Shown here: positions 1-8,380 of the stretch, piece by piece
How the letters are laid out: every line of letters begins with the position of its first letter
Numbering within the stretch: the stretch's first letter is position 1
Assembly: GCA_019244045.1 (NCBI GenBank)
Contig: JAFATF010000468.1
Coordinates: 1-42,011 of the forward strand
DNA: 42,011 nt
Reading direction: 5' to 3'
Origin: Acidobacteriota bacterium
Lineage (GTDB): Bacteria; Acidobacteriota; Terriglobia; Terriglobales; Acidobacteriaceae
Translations under genes and position numbers: made by a program
The notes under the pieces: generated by a model
Databases searched by the model: none
Seen by the model: the letters and a program-made list of their open reading frames with translations, nothing else
Told to the model about the DNA's origin: nothing

Positions 1-132
1 AGAACGGGGAGCAAAAATAAACAAAACGCCCATATCCAGGTTAGAGGTCTCATCGAACACCCTCACGCGAAGTGAGTCTAGCCCTGTGCCCATGACGGGG
101 TCAACCGAATGAGGCGATAGCAGATAGAGCAC
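1..132 (-). CDS. Possible partial coding region at left edge
   Basis: An open frame on the minus strand runs from a GTG at 132 (alternative ATG at 93) to the window edge without a stop, giving 44 codons. An in-frame TAA lies just upstream of the GTG. The translation alternates hydrophobic and charged residues in a protein-like way (for example LDSLRVRVFDE then MGVLFIFAP), but no family is recognised. A TATATA element at about 140-145 (minus strand) could be a -10 box only a few bases ahead of the GTG. An open frame of this length can arise by chance, so this is only a candidate. Confidence 0.25.
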   Translation of the reverse strand, partial: MLYLLSPHSVDPVMGTGLDSLRVRVFDETSNLDMGVLFIFAPRS

Positions 133-714
133 TTCAACTTATATACGGTCATAACTATGTAGTAAAGACGCTCGCTCGCTTCTATTGCTGATGCTGAAGC
201 TGTTGCTCAAGGTCATTGAGGATTGCGGCCCGCTGAGGCAGGCGATGTGACGGCGCGCTGTTCCGCGAGCACCATGACGGTAATCGCGATATCACGCCAA
301 CGGTCGGCACTGAATTCATCGTTATGCATACACAGCGATTCGCACGCGGCGGGCAACAGCTCGCCCACTCTTGAAGAGATGACGTATTCCTGAGGCAACC
401 ACCTAGGCGGTCCTGCGGGATTGTTCCCCTAAGGTGCAATTTTTTGCGCTCTCGGAAGCTTTGCCGCCGCGGAACCTGACACTCAAGGCTGTGATCGCAA
501 TCCAGGGTCGGGTTCGGCCTGACTAACGGCCGCCGCTGGCCTTGGAGATCGCCTTTAAGAGTCACCTAAAACTGCTTTGGGCTTAGGTATGCCGCGCCCG
601 GGTGGTTCACGATTGCCCTCGAGCGACTCACGACCCGGACCCTAGAACTCGCCATGTGCGTGAGGCGGTGCTCGATGTGTGAATCGCTATCCCTTGACGT
701 GTGAGGGGCTCAGA
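133..714. other. Stretch without a convincing gene
   Basis: Short open frames exist on the minus strand. One, at 213-398, is helix-rich but has only a TTG start and no good ribosome binding site. None resembles a known family. No tRNA or rRNA signature was seen. A weak hairpin (GTCGGG / CCTGAC around 507-523) is present. No function can be assigned. Confidence 0.5.
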
Positions 715-984
715 TTACTGGATGCGGAAGCGCTCGTTCATGAGACGCTGCAGGCGGGGTTTATAAAGAATGTCATAGGCGAACTCTTTGTCGGGGAACA
801 TGGCCAGGGCGGCGCGTTTACTGTTAGCAGCCATCTCGGAAGCTTCCTCTATGGTCAAATCCGGATCCTGGCTGATCACCGACATCACCATGCTCATCAT
901 CACCTGCAGGCGGCGCAATTTTCTTGCTTCCTCCTCAGCCTCGCTCAACTTCGCTACCTTGCCGGTTGCATCTGAGTTTTCCAT
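715..984 (-). CDS. Small helical hypothetical protein (89 aa)
   Basis: The ATG at 984 is preferred over an upstream start at 1131, because the extra 49 codons would cover two perfect palindromes and read as low-complexity sequence. The product begins MENSDATGKVAKLSEAEEEARKLRR. A charged helix (residues about 12-26) comes first, then a methionine-rich helix, then an acidic stretch DLTIEEASEMAANSKRAALAMFP and a basic end (YKPRLQRLMNERFRIQ). No signal peptide, membrane segment or catalytic motif is visible. The layout suggests a small all-helical cytoplasmic protein of the conserved-hypothetical kind. It is divergently oriented to the DUF2007 gene at 1216. Function unknown. Confidence 0.6.
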   Translation of the reverse strand: MENSDATGKVAKLSEAEEEARKLRRLQVMMSMVMSVISQDPDLTIEEASEMAANSKRAALAMFPDKEFAYDILYKPRLQRLMNERFRIQ

Positions 985-997
985 AGGGCCCCCAATG

Positions 998-1014
998 GGA
1001 TGCGCAGCGCATCC
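998..1014. promoter_or_regulatory. Perfect 17-bp palindrome upstream of the 89-aa gene
   Basis: GGATGCGC-A-GCGCATCC is a perfect inverted repeat with 8-bp arms. Its edge is 13 bases ahead of the ATG at 984 (minus strand). It could be an operator or a hairpin in the mRNA leader. Sequence structure is certain; function is inference. Confidence 0.5.
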
Positions 1015-1091
1015 GATCACAATTAGATGTGCTCTGCCCTGCCTGCGTTGCGCCTCATCGTCGGCCCATTGTCGCCAGCTGCCGCGCGAAA

Positions 1092-1112
1092 GCAACTCCC
1101 CCGGGGAGTTGC
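1092..1112. promoter_or_regulatory. Perfect 21-bp palindrome in the divergent spacer
   Basis: Arms GCAACTCCCC and GGGGAGTTGC flank a single C at 1102; every base of the arms matches. It lies between the divergent genes starting at 984 and 1216. No T-run follows on either strand, so it is a poor intrinsic terminator. A dimeric-regulator site or a stable RNA hairpin are both possible. Confidence 0.55.
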
Positions 1113-1215
1113 ACTTCGTCATCCGAAGCACGGGGCATGCAACGAAAGGCTATTGCGCCTCATCGGACATTCGCGGAGAGGTACAATCGGATTGGCCGAT
1201 TAGCGGGGAACATTT

Positions 1216-1515
1216 ATGACGGAGAATTTTAAAGGCACCGACACCCGGAACCTTCCCGATCCCAACGAAAAACTGGTCAAAGTGTTCGATGCGGAGCGCG
1301 AGTCGGAAGCTCTGGTCGTAAGCGGGCTGCTCACGGCCAATGGCATTGATAATGATGTGACTTCGACCGACGCCGCTCAAAACATGTATCCGGGAGTTGG
1401 CGGCAACGTGGTCCTGGTCCGGGAAGATCAAGCCGAAGAGGCACGCAAGATCATCGCAGCCTACCAGCAATCCGACGAAACAGCGGAAATCGATCTCAGT
1501 GAAGAATCGGGCTAA
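1216..1515 (+). CDS. DUF2007-family small protein (putative signal-transducing)
   Basis: A 99-residue protein with the typical DUF2007 pattern. KLVKVFDAERESEALVVSGLLTANGID (about residues 19-45) forms the first strand and helix of a ferredoxin-like fold. NVVLVREDQAEEARKIIAAY (about 64-83) forms the second half. The C-terminal tail is acidic. There is no signal peptide or membrane segment, so it should be cytoplasmic. The family is annotated as a putative prokaryotic signal-transducing protein but has no established activity. The ATG at 1216 follows a purine-rich GGGGA about 7 bases upstream. It stands alone, divergent from the 89-aa gene and convergent with the methyltransferase gene ending at 1660. 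Confidence 0.75.
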   Translation: MTENFKGTDTRNLPDPNEKLVKVFDAERESEALVVSGLLTANGIDNDVTSTDAAQNMYPGVGGNVVLVREDQAEEARKIIAAYQQSDETAEIDLSEESG

Positions 1516-1597
1516 ACGCGTGCCCCATCAATCTATAGCCTCGGTGAGTGGTTAGCCGATGTGTTGTCGCCAGCCGCAGATCACCGGTAAGTCTTAG

Positions 1598-1620
1598 ATC
1601 AGGTGCGACATCGGCCTGAT
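1598..1620 (+). terminator. Weak hairpin between convergent genes
   Basis: ATCAGG (1598-1603) pairs with CCTGAT (1615-1620) across an 11-base loop and is followed by TCTTTG. It lies between the end of the DUF2007 gene and the convergent end of the methyltransferase gene. The stem is short and the T-run poor, so it is at best a weak terminator. Confidence 0.25.
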
Positions 1621-1659
1621 TCTTTGTCCACGATTCCTCTAAATGGCGCGACCCGAGCC

Positions 1660-3048
1660 TCATTGCTTCACCAAGTGCAGTACGCTTTCTATGTGGAAGG
1701 TTTGGGGGAACAGATCGACGAGGTGCGCGCGCTCGACTTGGTATCCGGCACCCAGCAGGGGAATAAGATCTCGCGCCAGAGTTGCAGGATCACAAGAAAC
1801 GTAGACCAGGCGTGGTGCCCGGAAAGTGCTTAAGCGTGCGGCTATTCTTTGGCCGAGCCCGCCTCGCGGCGGGTCGACCACGATCAGGTCAGCCCCACCA
1901 TCTCGCGGGGCCGTGGTGAGATAGCTTTCGACAGTCCTCATAGTAGGCTTTCCATTTTTCGGCAGATTGTGCTGCAAGTCAGCGAAGCATTCAGGCGACG
2001 ATTCGACGGCAATGACCTGCTCGAAGCGGGCGGCTAAAGGCGTCGAAAACAGTCCCACGCCCGCATAGAGATCCATTGCGGTCCCGCCCGACCGGCCCGC
2101 GGTAACGATCTCGACCAACTCGGCTGTGAGATGGCGGTTGCTTTGAAAGAATGACCCCGCGCTGACCCGATATTTCAGCGCGCCCAAGGAATACTCGAGC
2201 GCCCGAGCTCCGCTCGTGGCCAGCGCTGCACGGTGCTCGGTGGAGACCGCCGATGGCTGCGGAGCCGGAAATAGCGACACTCCCGAAACTTCAGGTAGCG
2301 CGCTCCGTATTCTCTCAGCCACGGCTATTGCCTGATTGTTCCCGCGGCCGTGCACGTAGATTTCAAGCAACAGACGCGAGTCAGCGGCGTCGGCAAAGAA
2401 TTCAATTTCCCGAACGGCAGCCTCGCTGAGGGCGCCTCGGCCCAAGGTCCAGCTCGCCGAGATGGCGCGATTGATCAGGGCAGAACTGATCGGGCACTGC
2501 TCCACCGGTTCCAATTGGCAGGAACCCAAGCGGTTGTAGCCAAGTGCGAATTGAGGAGCTGTCTGAACTCGCAGGCGAGTGCGATTGCGATAATTCCACG
2601 GCGCTGACCGATGAACCTCGAGGTTTCTTGCGAGGTCCAGCTTCGCAATACGACGAAGACTTTCCTTCAGGATGGCCGCTTTGATTTCCAGCTGATGCTC
2701 ATAGTTGGAATGCTGGTAGTGGCACCCTCCACAACGGCCAAAGTATGGACAGACGGGTTGCATTCGGTGCCGTGAAGGTTCCACAATGCGCTGCACACCG
2801 CCGCGAGCGTAGCCTGGCTTTTGCTCGATGAGGGTGCAATCAACCCGTTCTCCTTCAAGCACCAAAGGCAAGAAGACAGCTTTGCCGCGCCCTTGCTCGT
2901 TGGCCGGCAGGCGCGCCAGTCCTTCTCCCCCGTACACTAGCTTGTCGATCTTGAGTTCCAAGGCCACTGAATTGTATGTCACATCCCAGAGTTTGAATTT
3001 TTGGCCCCTGGTGATTCCGGGGCAGGGCAGGAAGGCGCATGCTGACAT
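1660..3048 (-). CDS. rlmD: 23S rRNA (uracil-5-)-methyltransferase, RlmD/TrmA family
   Basis: SAM-dependent m5U methyltransferase of the RlmD/RumA type (462 aa from ATG 3048). A TRAM-like RNA-binding domain covers about residues 28-90 (ELKIDKLVYGGEGLARL). A [4Fe-4S] motif follows with C100, C106, C109 and C185. The Rossmann methyltransferase part has GSFFQSN (298-304), DLYAGVGLFS (326-335), DPPRGGL (392-398), the nucleophile C419 in VSCDPATLARD, and the general-base region QTFHIESV (E454). The substrate should be a uridine in 23S rRNA. Which uridine (1939 or 747 by E. coli numbering) cannot be told from sequence. The start is uncertain: GTG 2982 is an alternative just before the TRAM domain. 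It is last in a minus-strand run, 46 bp after the 245-aa gene. Confidence 0.88.
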   Translation of the reverse strand: MSACAFLPCPGITRGQKFKLWDVTYNSVALELKIDKLVYGGEGLARLPANEQGRGKAVFLPLVLEGERVDCTLIEQKPGYARGGVQRIVEPSRHRMQPVCPYFGRCGGCHYQHSNYEHQLEIKAAILKESLRRIAKLDLARNLEVHRSAPWNYRNRTRLRVQTAPQFALGYNRLGSCQLEPVEQCPISSALINRAISASWTLGRGALSEAAVREIEFFADAADSRLLLEIYVHGRGNNQAIAVAERIRSALPEVSGVSLFPAPQPSAVSTEHRAALATSGARALEYSLGALKYRVSAGSFFQSNRHLTAELVEIVTAGRSGGTAMDLYAGVGLFSTPLAARFEQVIAVESSPECFADLQHNLPKNGKPTMRTVESYLTTAPRDGGADLIVVDPPRGGLGQRIAARLSTFRAPRLVYVSCDPATLARDLIPLLGAGYQVERAHLVDLFPQTFHIESVLHLVKQ

Positions 3049-3094
3049 GGAAGCTGTCTCACCCTGAGAATGGCAGGAACCCGAGTCACCGCCG

Positions 3095-3832
3095 TTACAT
3101 GTAGAAGAGGCTGAGCCGCGGCAAAGCGTATCTTTCCCATAGGCGCTTGTGAATATAGCGTTGGTGCAGTTGCTCGATGTGAGTAGCCGGCATCTTGCCG
3201 CGGTAGGGGGCCAGATCGCGATCTGCTTGCGCACGCACTCCAATCATTTCCTCCTCTGGCGTGGCCAGCAGGACCAGAGCGTACAATTTTCCTTCCAGCA
3301 CCGTCAGGCGACGCTCGAGTTGCTCGAGTCGCTGGGGGCCTTTCTCGCTCTCGACTTGATCAGCCAAGTCACGCAGCAGGCGAACCGTATCGTCGATCAC
3401 GGGCCTGACTGAAAGCCTCCCCGAATACGGCACCTGTGCCTGCTCCATGGTCGCCGCATTGCGTCGCAGGAAGGCGGCGATGCTAGCCGGCTCGAAGCCA
3501 AGCGTTTGTCCCGGCTTGTCGGCCCGCTCCGCTCCCACAGCAGCCTCTTTCATGTCCTCGGCTTCCTTAAGCACCGCTTGCGCGCAGTAGGCAAGACTAT
3601 TGACCTTCTCGCTGCGGGAGCGACGCTGTTCGTATCTTTCAAAGGCGCGATTAATGCCACGCAAGACTGCGTCCAGAGGCACGCCTGCCTCCTTCCAGGT
3701 CTCAATCAACACCCAATCGAGCGTAGAAAGCAACAGATGCGTGCCGCGGCGCTTCTGAAAATGCTCCTCGATTTCGGTGAAATAGTTGAAATAATTTTCC
3801 ACGGCTATGAGCGGCGGGTTTTGCCTGGCCAA
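3095..3832 (-). CDS. Conserved-type hypothetical protein (245 aa) coupled to coaX
   Basis: No family is recognised. The protein is soluble and mostly helical, with no signal peptide. The N-terminus ([57 protein letters not shown]) looks like a compact helical domain. A coiled-coil-like stretch follows ([37 protein letters not shown], about 150-190). The C-terminus is basic and aromatic ([20 protein letters not shown]). The ATG lies inside the end of coaX (28-base overlap), so translation is probably coupled. Placement between coaX and an rRNA methyltransferase does not reveal a role. Structural guess only: an oligomeric helical adaptor or nucleic-acid-associated protein. Confidence 0.75.
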   Translation of the reverse strand: MARQNPPLIAVENYFNYFTEIEEHFQKRRGTHLLLSTLDWVLIETWKEAGVPLDAVLRGINRAFERYEQRRSRSEKVNSLAYCAQAVLKEAEDMKEAAVGAERADKPGQTLGFEPASIAAFLRRNAATMEQAQVPYSGRLSVRPVIDDTVRLLRDLADQVESEKGPQRLEQLERRLTVLEGKLYALVLLATPEEEMIGVRAQADRDLAPYRGKMPATHIEQLHQRYIHKRLWERYALPRLSLFYM

Positions 3833-4707
3833 GGCCGGAGAGGTTTGGCGGTTGATCTCAAACCTGGCGGCTGCGGAGCAGCAGAGAAATCGTGCTGCTT
3901 TTGATTCCGTTCCCAGATAATCCGCAGACCCTCGAGGGTCAGGAAATCGTCAACTGTTTTAATGTGCTTGGACCCGCGTCCAAACAGCTCCGCCAAGCCG
4001 CCGGTTGCAACCACCTTGCAGTTGTCCCCCATCTCGGGCAACAGCAATTCCAAAATGCCGTCCACCAAACCCAGATACCCGTAGTAGAGACCGGATTGCA
4101 TGCTGGTGACGGTAGTGGTCCCGATAATGCTGGACGGCTTGCGGATATCCACCCGCTGCAGCCGCGCGGTATGGCCAAAGAGCGCCTCCGCCGAGATGCC
4201 GATGCCGGGACAGATGACGCCACCGATATATTCTCCTTTGGCGGAAACGCAATCGAAGGTTGTCGCCGTGCCGAAATCGACCGAGACGCAGGGTACGCCG
4301 TATTTTTCAATGGCTGCGACAGAATTCACGATGCGGTCGGCGCCTACCTCTGCTGGGTTGTCGTAGAGCACGGGCATACCCGTCTTGACTCCCGGTTCAA
4401 TGAAAAGGGGTTTCACTTTAAAGTAGCGCTCGCACACCTGGCGAAGCGTTGAGTCTAAGGGAGGAACGACGGATGAGATGACGATTCCCTGAATACCGGC
4501 CACGGCAATAGAATCCATGGCGAAAAGATTATGGAAAAGAACCCCATATTCATCGACCGTCTGCGTGTGATTGGTGGCCACACGCCAATGCGCCACCAGT
4601 TGGTACTGCCCTTCATCGGAAACGGCAAAGACTCCCAGCACCGTGTTGGTATTGCCGACATCGAGAACGAAGAGCAACTTGTGCGCCTCAAGCGTAGTGA
4701 CAGTCAA
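3805..4707 (-). CDS. coaX: Type III pantothenate kinase
   Basis: Catalyses ATP-dependent phosphorylation of pantothenate, the first committed step of coenzyme A synthesis; cytoplasmic dimer. ASKHA-fold motifs are in order: phosphate-binding DVGNTNT (residues 16-22), [12 protein letters not shown] (117-128) with the catalytic Asp124, DFGTATTFD (144-152), PGIGIS near 167-172, and an ATGG adenosine motif in the C-terminal third. At 300 aa it is longer than the usual 255-260. The excess is a basic, proline-rich tail (about 275-300) that also encodes the start of the next gene. The ATG at 4707 overlaps the birA stop codon by four bases (ATGA), so birA and coaX are translationally coupled. Confidence 0.93.
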   Translation of the reverse strand: MTVTTLEAHKLLFVLDVGNTNTVLGVFAVSDEGQYQLVAHWRVATNHTQTVDEYGVLFHNLFAMDSIAVAGIQGIVISSVVPPLDSTLRQVCERYFKVKPLFIEPGVKTGMPVLYDNPAEVGADRIVNSVAAIEKYGVPCVSVDFGTATTFDCVSAKGEYIGGVICPGIGISAEALFGHTARLQRVDIRKPSSIIGTTTVTSMQSGLYYGYLGLVDGILELLLPEMGDNCKVVATGGLAELFGRGSKHIKTVDDFLTLEGLRIIWERNQKQHDFSAAPQPPGLRSTAKPLRPWPGKTRRS

Positions 4708-5786
4708 AGAGTCAGCGGGCGCACGGTTCCGCTCAGCACTGTGGCCAGTCCCTGGTCGGTTCGAAGTTGCAAAAAGCCGCGTGCGTCCAAACCTGCGGTG
4801 ATGCCCTGAATGCTGCTGCCATTGTCTTCCACTGAAACTCGCACTCCACGGATCATCGCCGACAGGCTGGAAAAGCGGCGCAGAACTCTGTCCCGGCCCC
4901 CGCTCCTTAGCTGCTGATACTCGCGATGCAGGGATTTTAGCAGAGCTAGTGTCACGTCCACTCGCGACCAGTTCCTGCCCGCGGCCAAGCGCAGGGAAGT
5001 TGCTTCGGCGGCGAGCTTGTCGGGAAAGCGTTGGTGATTCACATTGATTCCGATGCCGACCACCAGGTGCCGCACGCGCGTGACCTCGGCATTCATCTCG
5101 GTCAAGATGCCGCAGAATTTTTTGCCCCCGACGAGCACGTCATTGGGCCACTTGAGATCCAGCTGTAAGTGAGTGCTCTCAGGTTTCACCTGCTCGACTG
5201 CGGCGTGCACGGCGAGACCTGCCGCCAGGCTGATCAGTAGCGAATCGGCGGGAGACAAGACAGGTCGGAGCACAACCGAACAATAGATCCCCAGGCCGCG
5301 CGCAGAATACCAACTATGGCCCGCGCGTCCCCGTCCCGCGGTTTGCTCCTCGGATAGGAATACGCTGCCTTCTTTGGCGCCTGCCGAGGCGGCCTGCATG
5401 GCAAGAAGATTTGTGGAAAGCACTTTGTAGTAGTGATGCAGACCGGCGTCGAAGATGGTTCCGCGCAGAGGCGGCGCGAGTACCGAGGGTAGCAACAAAT
5501 CGGGGCTCGCTGCGAGGGCGTATCCCGTCCCCGGCCGGCCTGTGATTATCACTCCCAGTCGGCGCAGTCGCTGTATCATCGGCCAAACCTGCTTACCGCT
5601 CGTGCCGATCTCTTGCGCGATCTTAGTTCCACTCACCACCACGGTGCGGTGATCAAGGAGAAGATCGAGGACGCGGTCCACGCGCTTGTCCAAGCGCGTC
5701 GGCATCCAGGAGGGAATAGTTTTTGCGATGTGCATTATAGCGGCAGCCGTCAACGGGCTATCGGCGAAAGCGGCCCGAAAGCTCAC
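4704..5786 (-). CDS. birA: Biotin-protein ligase with N-terminal HTH (BirA)
   Basis: Makes biotinyl-5'-AMP and transfers biotin to the Lys of biotin carrier proteins. It has an N-terminal winged HTH (about residues 33-95), so it is the Group II type that may also repress biotin genes. The ligase core has GRGRAGHSW (151-159, normally GRGRRGRxW), KWPNDV (212-217), GGKKFCGIL (220-228, with the catalytic Lys most likely K223) and GIGINVN (244-250). A C-terminal SH3-like domain covers about 300-360. A biotin carrier protein lies in this window at 37154-37651. The GTG at 5786 follows the kinase stop by 6 bp. ATGs at 5735 and 5705 are alternative starts that keep the whole HTH. Confidence 0.9.
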   Translation of the reverse strand: MSFRAAFADSPLTAAAIMHIAKTIPSWMPTRLDKRVDRVLDLLLDHRTVVVSGTKIAQEIGTSGKQVWPMIQRLRRLGVIITGRPGTGYALAASPDLLLPSVLAPPLRGTIFDAGLHHYYKVLSTNLLAMQAASAGAKEGSVFLSEEQTAGRGRAGHSWYSARGLGIYCSVVLRPVLSPADSLLISLAAGLAVHAAVEQVKPESTHLQLDLKWPNDVLVGGKKFCGILTEMNAEVTRVRHLVVGIGINVNHQRFPDKLAAEATSLRLAAGRNWSRVDVTLALLKSLHREYQQLRSGGRDRVLRRFSSLSAMIRGVRVSVEDNGSSIQGITAGLDARGFLQLRTDQGLATVLSGTVRPLTL

Positions 5787-5792
5787 CGGCCC

Positions 5793-6458
5793 TCATGCGC
5801 TGGCGGCTTCTTCCGAAGCCAGCGGCAGGAAGTACTGCGTGCCCTTAATCGGCTCCGATACTTTGCGCAAGAGCTCCTGCAGGTCCTGATTGCGATCAAC
5901 AAAATCTATTTCCGAGGTGTTGACGATCAGCAGGTCCGATGACGTGTAATGAAAGAAGAAATGCTCGTAGGCCTTTACCACCTCGTGCAGATATTCCTCG
6001 TTAATGGCTTTCTCGCCGGAAGCATTCTTCTTCCTCAATCGCTTCTTCAAGACCTCGGGGCTGGCCTGAAGATAGATAACCAGGTCGGGACTGGGCAGCT
6101 GTTCGCGAAAATAATCGTAAAAGCGATTGTAGGTTTCGAGTTCATGGTCGTTCAGATTGAGGCAGGCGAAAAGCTTGTCCTTTTCGAAAATGAAATCGGC
6201 AACCACGGCTCTCTGGGAACGGGCAGCCAGGTCGAGAGATCGCAAGTGCTCGAATCGCTGCACCAGAAAAGTCATCTGCGCGGGGAAGGCGGCGCCGCGT
6301 TGGCCTTCGTAAAACTGACCTAAGAAGGGGTTGTCATCTGGATCGAGTACGCGCTGCGCATTGAGGCGTTCGGCCAGAATGCGGGCCAGCGTGCTCTTGC
6401 CCACGCGAATGGGACCTTCAACGGCAATGTATCGGGGCAGCTCAAAAAGATTGGCCAT
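5793..6458 (-). CDS. Deoxynucleoside kinase family protein
   Basis: A P-loop kinase of the dNK/deoxyguanosine-deoxyadenosine kinase family (221 aa, normal length), which phosphorylates deoxynucleosides in nucleotide salvage. The Walker A loop is GPIRVGKST (15-23). VVADFIFEKDKLFA (85-98) occupies the place of the family's DRS-type motif. YNRFYDYFREQLPSPDLVIYLQASPEVLKKRLRKK (110-144) holds the nucleotide-monophosphate strand and the Arg-rich lid. An aromatic helix (YEHFFFHYTSSDLLIVNTS) closes the fold. Substrate base cannot be read from sequence. In related genomes a folate gene (folK) often sits nearby, but none is seen here. It leads the tightly packed birA-coaX cluster. Confidence 0.85.
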   Translation of the reverse strand: MANLFELPRYIAVEGPIRVGKSTLARILAERLNAQRVLDPDDNPFLGQFYEGQRGAAFPAQMTFLVQRFEHLRSLDLAARSQRAVVADFIFEKDKLFACLNLNDHELETYNRFYDYFREQLPSPDLVIYLQASPEVLKKRLRKKNASGEKAINEEYLHEVVKAYEHFFFHYTSSDLLIVNTSEIDFVDRNQDLQELLRKVSEPIKGTQYFLPLASEEAASA

Positions 6459-6497
6459 GACCGGCAGCGATCGGAAATCTGAGCATATCCCGGTTGC

Positions 6498-6520
6498 CTT
6501 CCCGGCGCAATTGCGGGAAG
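6498..6520. repeat. Inverted repeat upstream of the kinase gene
   Basis: CTTCCCG (6498-6504) and CGGGAAG (6514-6520) are perfect 7-bp arms around a 9-base loop that itself contains part of GCAATTGC. It lies 40 bases ahead of the ATG at 6458, in the 254-bp spacer to hemL. It could be a leader hairpin, a terminator of hemL transcription without a T-run, or an operator. Confidence 0.35.
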
Positions 6521-6712
6521 AGTTAACACAAGAGACTCGGACGAGCGGTTATTTGCCAAAGTGGGTTCGAAGCCGAGTTCCTTACTCATGGCATTCGGCC
6601 GAAGCTGGTCGCCAAAGCTTTTCTCGTTGCAAGGCCGTCAAAGCTTGGCATGGCCGTCGCGCATGGCAGCAGCTGGCCCGAATCAAAAGAGTCGGCATTC
6701 TTGGCCGCGTTT

Positions 6713-8011
6713 TCAGGCATGGACGAGAGCGAAGGCTTGCTTGGCGGCCGCAAGGGTTTCCTCAACATCGGCCTGCGTGTGAGCGGCGCTCAGAAATGCC
6801 GCCTCGAATTGGGAGGGCGGCAGATAAACTCCCCTCTCCAGCATGCCGCGAAAGAAACGTCCGAAGGCTTCGCCATCGCACTGCGATGCCGACTTCCAGT
6901 CGGTGACCGGTGCGGAGGTAAAAAACCAGGTGAACATCGAGCCCACCTGGTTGTAGGTGACGGGAACAGCCGCGTCTGTTGCCGCTCGAGCCACACCGCT
7001 CACCAGCTGCGAGCTGAGCTTATCGAGTTGGCGGTAGATTTCTTTGTGCTCGAAGAGGTAATTGACGGTCGCGTGACCGGCCGCCATCGCCAGTGGATTT
7101 CCCGATAGGGTTCCCGCCTGGTACATGGGACCGAGCGGGGCCACCAGGTCCATGATCTCTGCCCGACCGCCGTAGGCGCCTACCGGCAAACCGCCCCCAA
7201 TGATCTTGCCCAAGGTGGTCAGATCGGGAGTGATGGAATAGAGTTCTTGCGCTCCGCCCAAGGCCACGCGAAACCCGCTCATCACCTCGTCGAAGATCAA
7301 TAGGCTGCCGCCGTCCCTGGTGAGGGTGCGCATGCATTCCAGGTAGCCGCGCGCGGGGGGCACACAACCCATGTTGCCGACGACCGGCTCGACGATGACT
7401 GCGGCGATTTGCTGATTAAACTTCGAGAAAGCTGTCTCGAGCGCTTCCTTATCATTGAAGGGCAAGGCGAGCGTGAACTGCGTGAATTCTTCGGGAACAC
7501 CGGCGGACCCGGGAATTCCCAGGGTGGCAATTCCGGAGCCGGCTTTCACCAGCAGTGCGTCAGCATGGCCGTGATAGCATCCTTCGAACTTTACGATGTA
7601 CTTGCGGCGGGTGAAGGCGCGAGCCAGACGGATGGCCGACATCGTAGCCTCGGTGCCGGAGCTCACAAAGCGCACTTTCGCGATGCTGGGAAAGGCGAGA
7701 AGGATGAGCTCGGCCAGATCCGATTCAGCAGGCGTGGATGCACCAAAGCTCGTGCCCTTTTGTGCGGCGCTGATCAGGGTTGCGATGACCGAGGGGGCCG
7801 CATGGCCGAGAATCAGCGGTCCCCAGGAACCCAGGTAATCGATGTATTCGTTGTCGTCGGCATCCCAAAGGCGGGAGCCCTGTCCGCACACAATGAATGG
7901 AGGTTCGCTGCCGACCGCACGGAAGGCCCGCACCGGAGAACTCACTCCCCCGGGGATAAATTTTTCTGCGCGGGTTTGCAGCCTGCGCGATCGTTCGCGT
8001 CTGTGCAGCAC
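6713..8011 (-). CDS. hemL: Glutamate-1-semialdehyde 2,1-aminomutase
   Basis: PLP enzyme converting glutamate-1-semialdehyde to 5-aminolevulinate, the last step of the C5 route to tetrapyrroles. At 432 aa it has the usual length. Signature elements: [11 protein letters not shown] (20-30), [15 protein letters not shown] (117-131, cofactor phosphate binding), [15 protein letters not shown] (146-160), FDEVMSGFR (240-248), and the PLP Lys269 in [17 protein letters not shown]. The start is a GTG at 8011 with a strong GGAGG six bases upstream. It is 254 bp ahead of the kinase gene on the same strand, so it may be a separate transcription unit. No other heme genes are in the window. Confidence 0.95.
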   Translation of the reverse strand: MLHRRERSRRLQTRAEKFIPGGVSSPVRAFRAVGSEPPFIVCGQGSRLWDADDNEYIDYLGSWGPLILGHAAPSVIATLISAAQKGTSFGASTPAESDLAELILLAFPSIAKVRFVSSGTEATMSAIRLARAFTRRKYIVKFEGCYHGHADALLVKAGSGIATLGIPGSAGVPEEFTQFTLALPFNDKEALETAFSKFNQQIAAVIVEPVVGNMGCVPPARGYLECMRTLTRDGGSLLIFDEVMSGFRVALGGAQELYSITPDLTTLGKIIGGGLPVGAYGGRAEIMDLVAPLGPMYQAGTLSGNPLAMAAGHATVNYLFEHKEIYRQLDKLSSQLVSGVARAATDAAVPVTYNQVGSMFTWFFTSAPVTDWKSASQCDGEAFGRFFRGMLERGVYLPPSQFEAAFLSAAHTQADVEETLAAAKQAFALVHA

Positions 8012-8380
8012 GATTTCCTCCAGCTCCGAGCTTTAACAGCCAGCCGCGACCGATCTCGTGGATGGCGGTCCTGGCGGCCGTTGCCCGCGATAGGGCACGC
8101 CTCCAGCCGGCAAACTTAGACTATAGCAGCCGCAAGCCTCCGGGCGAGGGCGCCAGCGACTCGTTAGGCTAGGCGCGGGCGGCCCGACAGTACGGCGAGC
8201 CCTCGAACAGTTGAGAGAGTGCTAGTTAATTGAGCCGACCGTGAGCTGTCCTGGTTCTTTTCGGAGTCGCGGCGCGTCTCTTTCGAAGAGTGAACTCTCG
8301 ACAGCCGCTCAAGCGAGCTGCGAGGCCCTTCATGCTATAGCCCTGGGGGGCGTTGATCGGAGACAATCGCAAAGACATCT
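8012..8380. other. Divergent spacer between hemL and the porin
   Basis: 369 bp with no convincing reading frame; it must hold promoters for both directions. An extended -10 like TGCTATAGC at 8333-8341 is the best plus-strand candidate for the porin gene, but no good -35 element sits 17 bp ahead. The hemL ribosome binding site occupies the left end (about 8018-8022). Confidence 0.5.

Noticed and set aside
182-565. 127-aa minus-strand frame
   Set aside because: Composition is not protein-like, it overlaps another frame of equal quality, and it has no recognisable motif or ribosome binding site.
985-1131. N-terminal extension of the 89-aa gene
   Set aside because: The extension would encode two perfect DNA palindromes and low-complexity residues; the ATG at 984 gives a sensible start.
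6562-6582. GGGTTCGAAGCC resembling a tRNA T-arm
   Set aside because: The flanking stem does not pair and no acceptor or anticodon arm could be found around it.
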